Positions 63,558-64,000 of a DNA stretch of 64,000 bases are shown here, one piece after another. Made by a program: the position numbers and the translations under genes. Each line of letters begins with the position of its first letter. Position 1 is the stretch's first letter. The notes under the pieces were generated by a model that worked only from the letters and a program-made list of their open reading frames with translations, did not search any database and was not told the DNA's origin. The DNA is from Asaia bogorensis NBRC 16594 (lineage in GTDB: Bacteria > Pseudomonadota > Alphaproteobacteria > Acetobacterales > Acetobacteraceae). The stretch covers positions 835,501-899,500 of the forward strand of contig NZ_AP014690.1 of the NCBI RefSeq assembly GCF_001547995.1, written 5' to 3'.

Positions 63558-64000
63558 ATGGCTGAACTTCCGCAACCGCCCGCTTCCATCGCCACATCCG
63601 TTTTCGAGACACGCGATGCCCGCCATGAGGCGGGGCAGGGCCTGCGGAAAACCGTGCCCCGCAGCGCCCACGCCGCATGGGAGCCGCCTTCAAATCGGGT
63701 CGATCCGGTCGATCTGCTTATCAGGCAGGGTAAGAGCCGTATCCAGAACCTGCTGCCAATCCGTTATGAACGTATGCGTGCGTCTCCGTTTGCCTTCATG
63801 CGAGGGAGCGCCATCGTCATGGCCGCCGATCTGGCCCATACCGTCGCCAGCGGGCCGTATGTGCAAAGCTGTGGTGATTGCCATATGGCCAATTTCGGGG
63901 CCTATGCCTCGGCTGATGGTATAGCCGTTTTTGACATCAACGATTTTGACGAGACCTGTCCTGCCCCGTTCGAATGGGACATCAAGCGTCTTGCAACGTC
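63558..64000 (+). CDS. DUF2252 family protein (partial, 3' end outside window)
   Basis: The 147 visible residues, read from the ATG at 63558, match the start of DUF2252 proteins: RYERMRASPFAFMRGSAIVM, VQSCGDCHMANFGAYAS and VFDINDFDETCPAPFEWDIK, with the typical GDxHxxNFG and DFDE motifs. The fold is kinase-like (aminoglycoside phosphotransferase-type), usually 380-470 residues; the substrate is unknown. The gene runs off the right edge without a stop. GAGG lies about 12 bases before the ATG, and no better start was seen. Confidence 0.9.
   Translation, partial: MAELPQPPASIATSVFETRDARHEAGQGLRKTVPRSAHAAWEPPSNRVDPVDLLIRQGKSRIQNLLPIRYERMRASPFAFMRGSAIVMAADLAHTVASGPYVQSCGDCHMANFGAYASADGIAVFDINDFDETCPAPFEWDIKRLAT

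Overview
The window reads as a chromosomal segment of an alphaproteobacterium, most likely an acetic acid bacterium (Acetobacteraceae; an Asaia/Gluconobacter-type relative is my best guess). The evidence is moderately high GC, an rnhB-ccrM gene pair, a MoxR/DUF58/DUF4159 operon, a NadQ-type regulator ahead of nadABC, an NAD-dependent mannitol-type dehydrogenase, and a decayed IS5-family element of the kind common in acetic acid bacteria. No rRNA, tRNA or CRISPR array was found.

Layout. 1-3005 (minus): MdtB-like RND pump (cut by the window edge) and its adaptor. 3.2-5.5 kb (plus): CsbD-like stress protein, then RNase HII and the CcrM GANTC methyltransferase, preceded by a dense cluster of GANTC sites. 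5.8-8.9 kb: GH3 glycosidase converging on an ankyrin-type periplasmic protein across a bidirectional terminator. 8.9-15.8 kb (minus): moxR, DUF58, BatA/DUF4159 and VWA/amidotransferase-like genes in one tightly overlapping operon, divergent from DUF1285, CCA-adding enzyme and an ABC exporter (plus). 19.9-25.3 kb (minus): gpmI, envC, ctpA, rppH. 25.5-28.2 kb: a YWTD propeller protein, then msrB, upp and a small acidic protein. 28.3-33.5 kb (minus): ABC ATPase, membrane partner and a two-domain M16 peptidase.

33.9-38.2 kb: small proteins of unknown function, tsaC, cysQ and a Nudix hydrolase. 38.25-43.2 kb (plus): NAD biosynthesis locus, with a hydrogenase/NuoB-like iron-sulfur protein overlapping nadQ, then a perfect palindrome and nadA-nadB-nadC. 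43.7-50.2 kb: TonB-dependent receptor, thioredoxin-fold protein, mannitol-type dehydrogenase, HI0933-like flavoprotein. 50.4-53.1 kb is an accessory island with three tandem paralogues of a variable-centre protein (possibly immunity-like) and a broken IS5 transposase. 53.2-64 kb: HerA-like ATPase, a 71-aa protein, Kup potassium transporter, a small secreted protein, GT4 glycosyltransferase plus flippase, MFS and ArsB-like transporters, and a truncated DUF2252 gene.

The most interesting signals are the GANTC cluster upstream of the gene for the GANTC methyltransferase, the nadQ/iron-sulfur-protein/nadABC arrangement with its palindrome, and the tandem three-copy array with a diversified centre and conserved ends.
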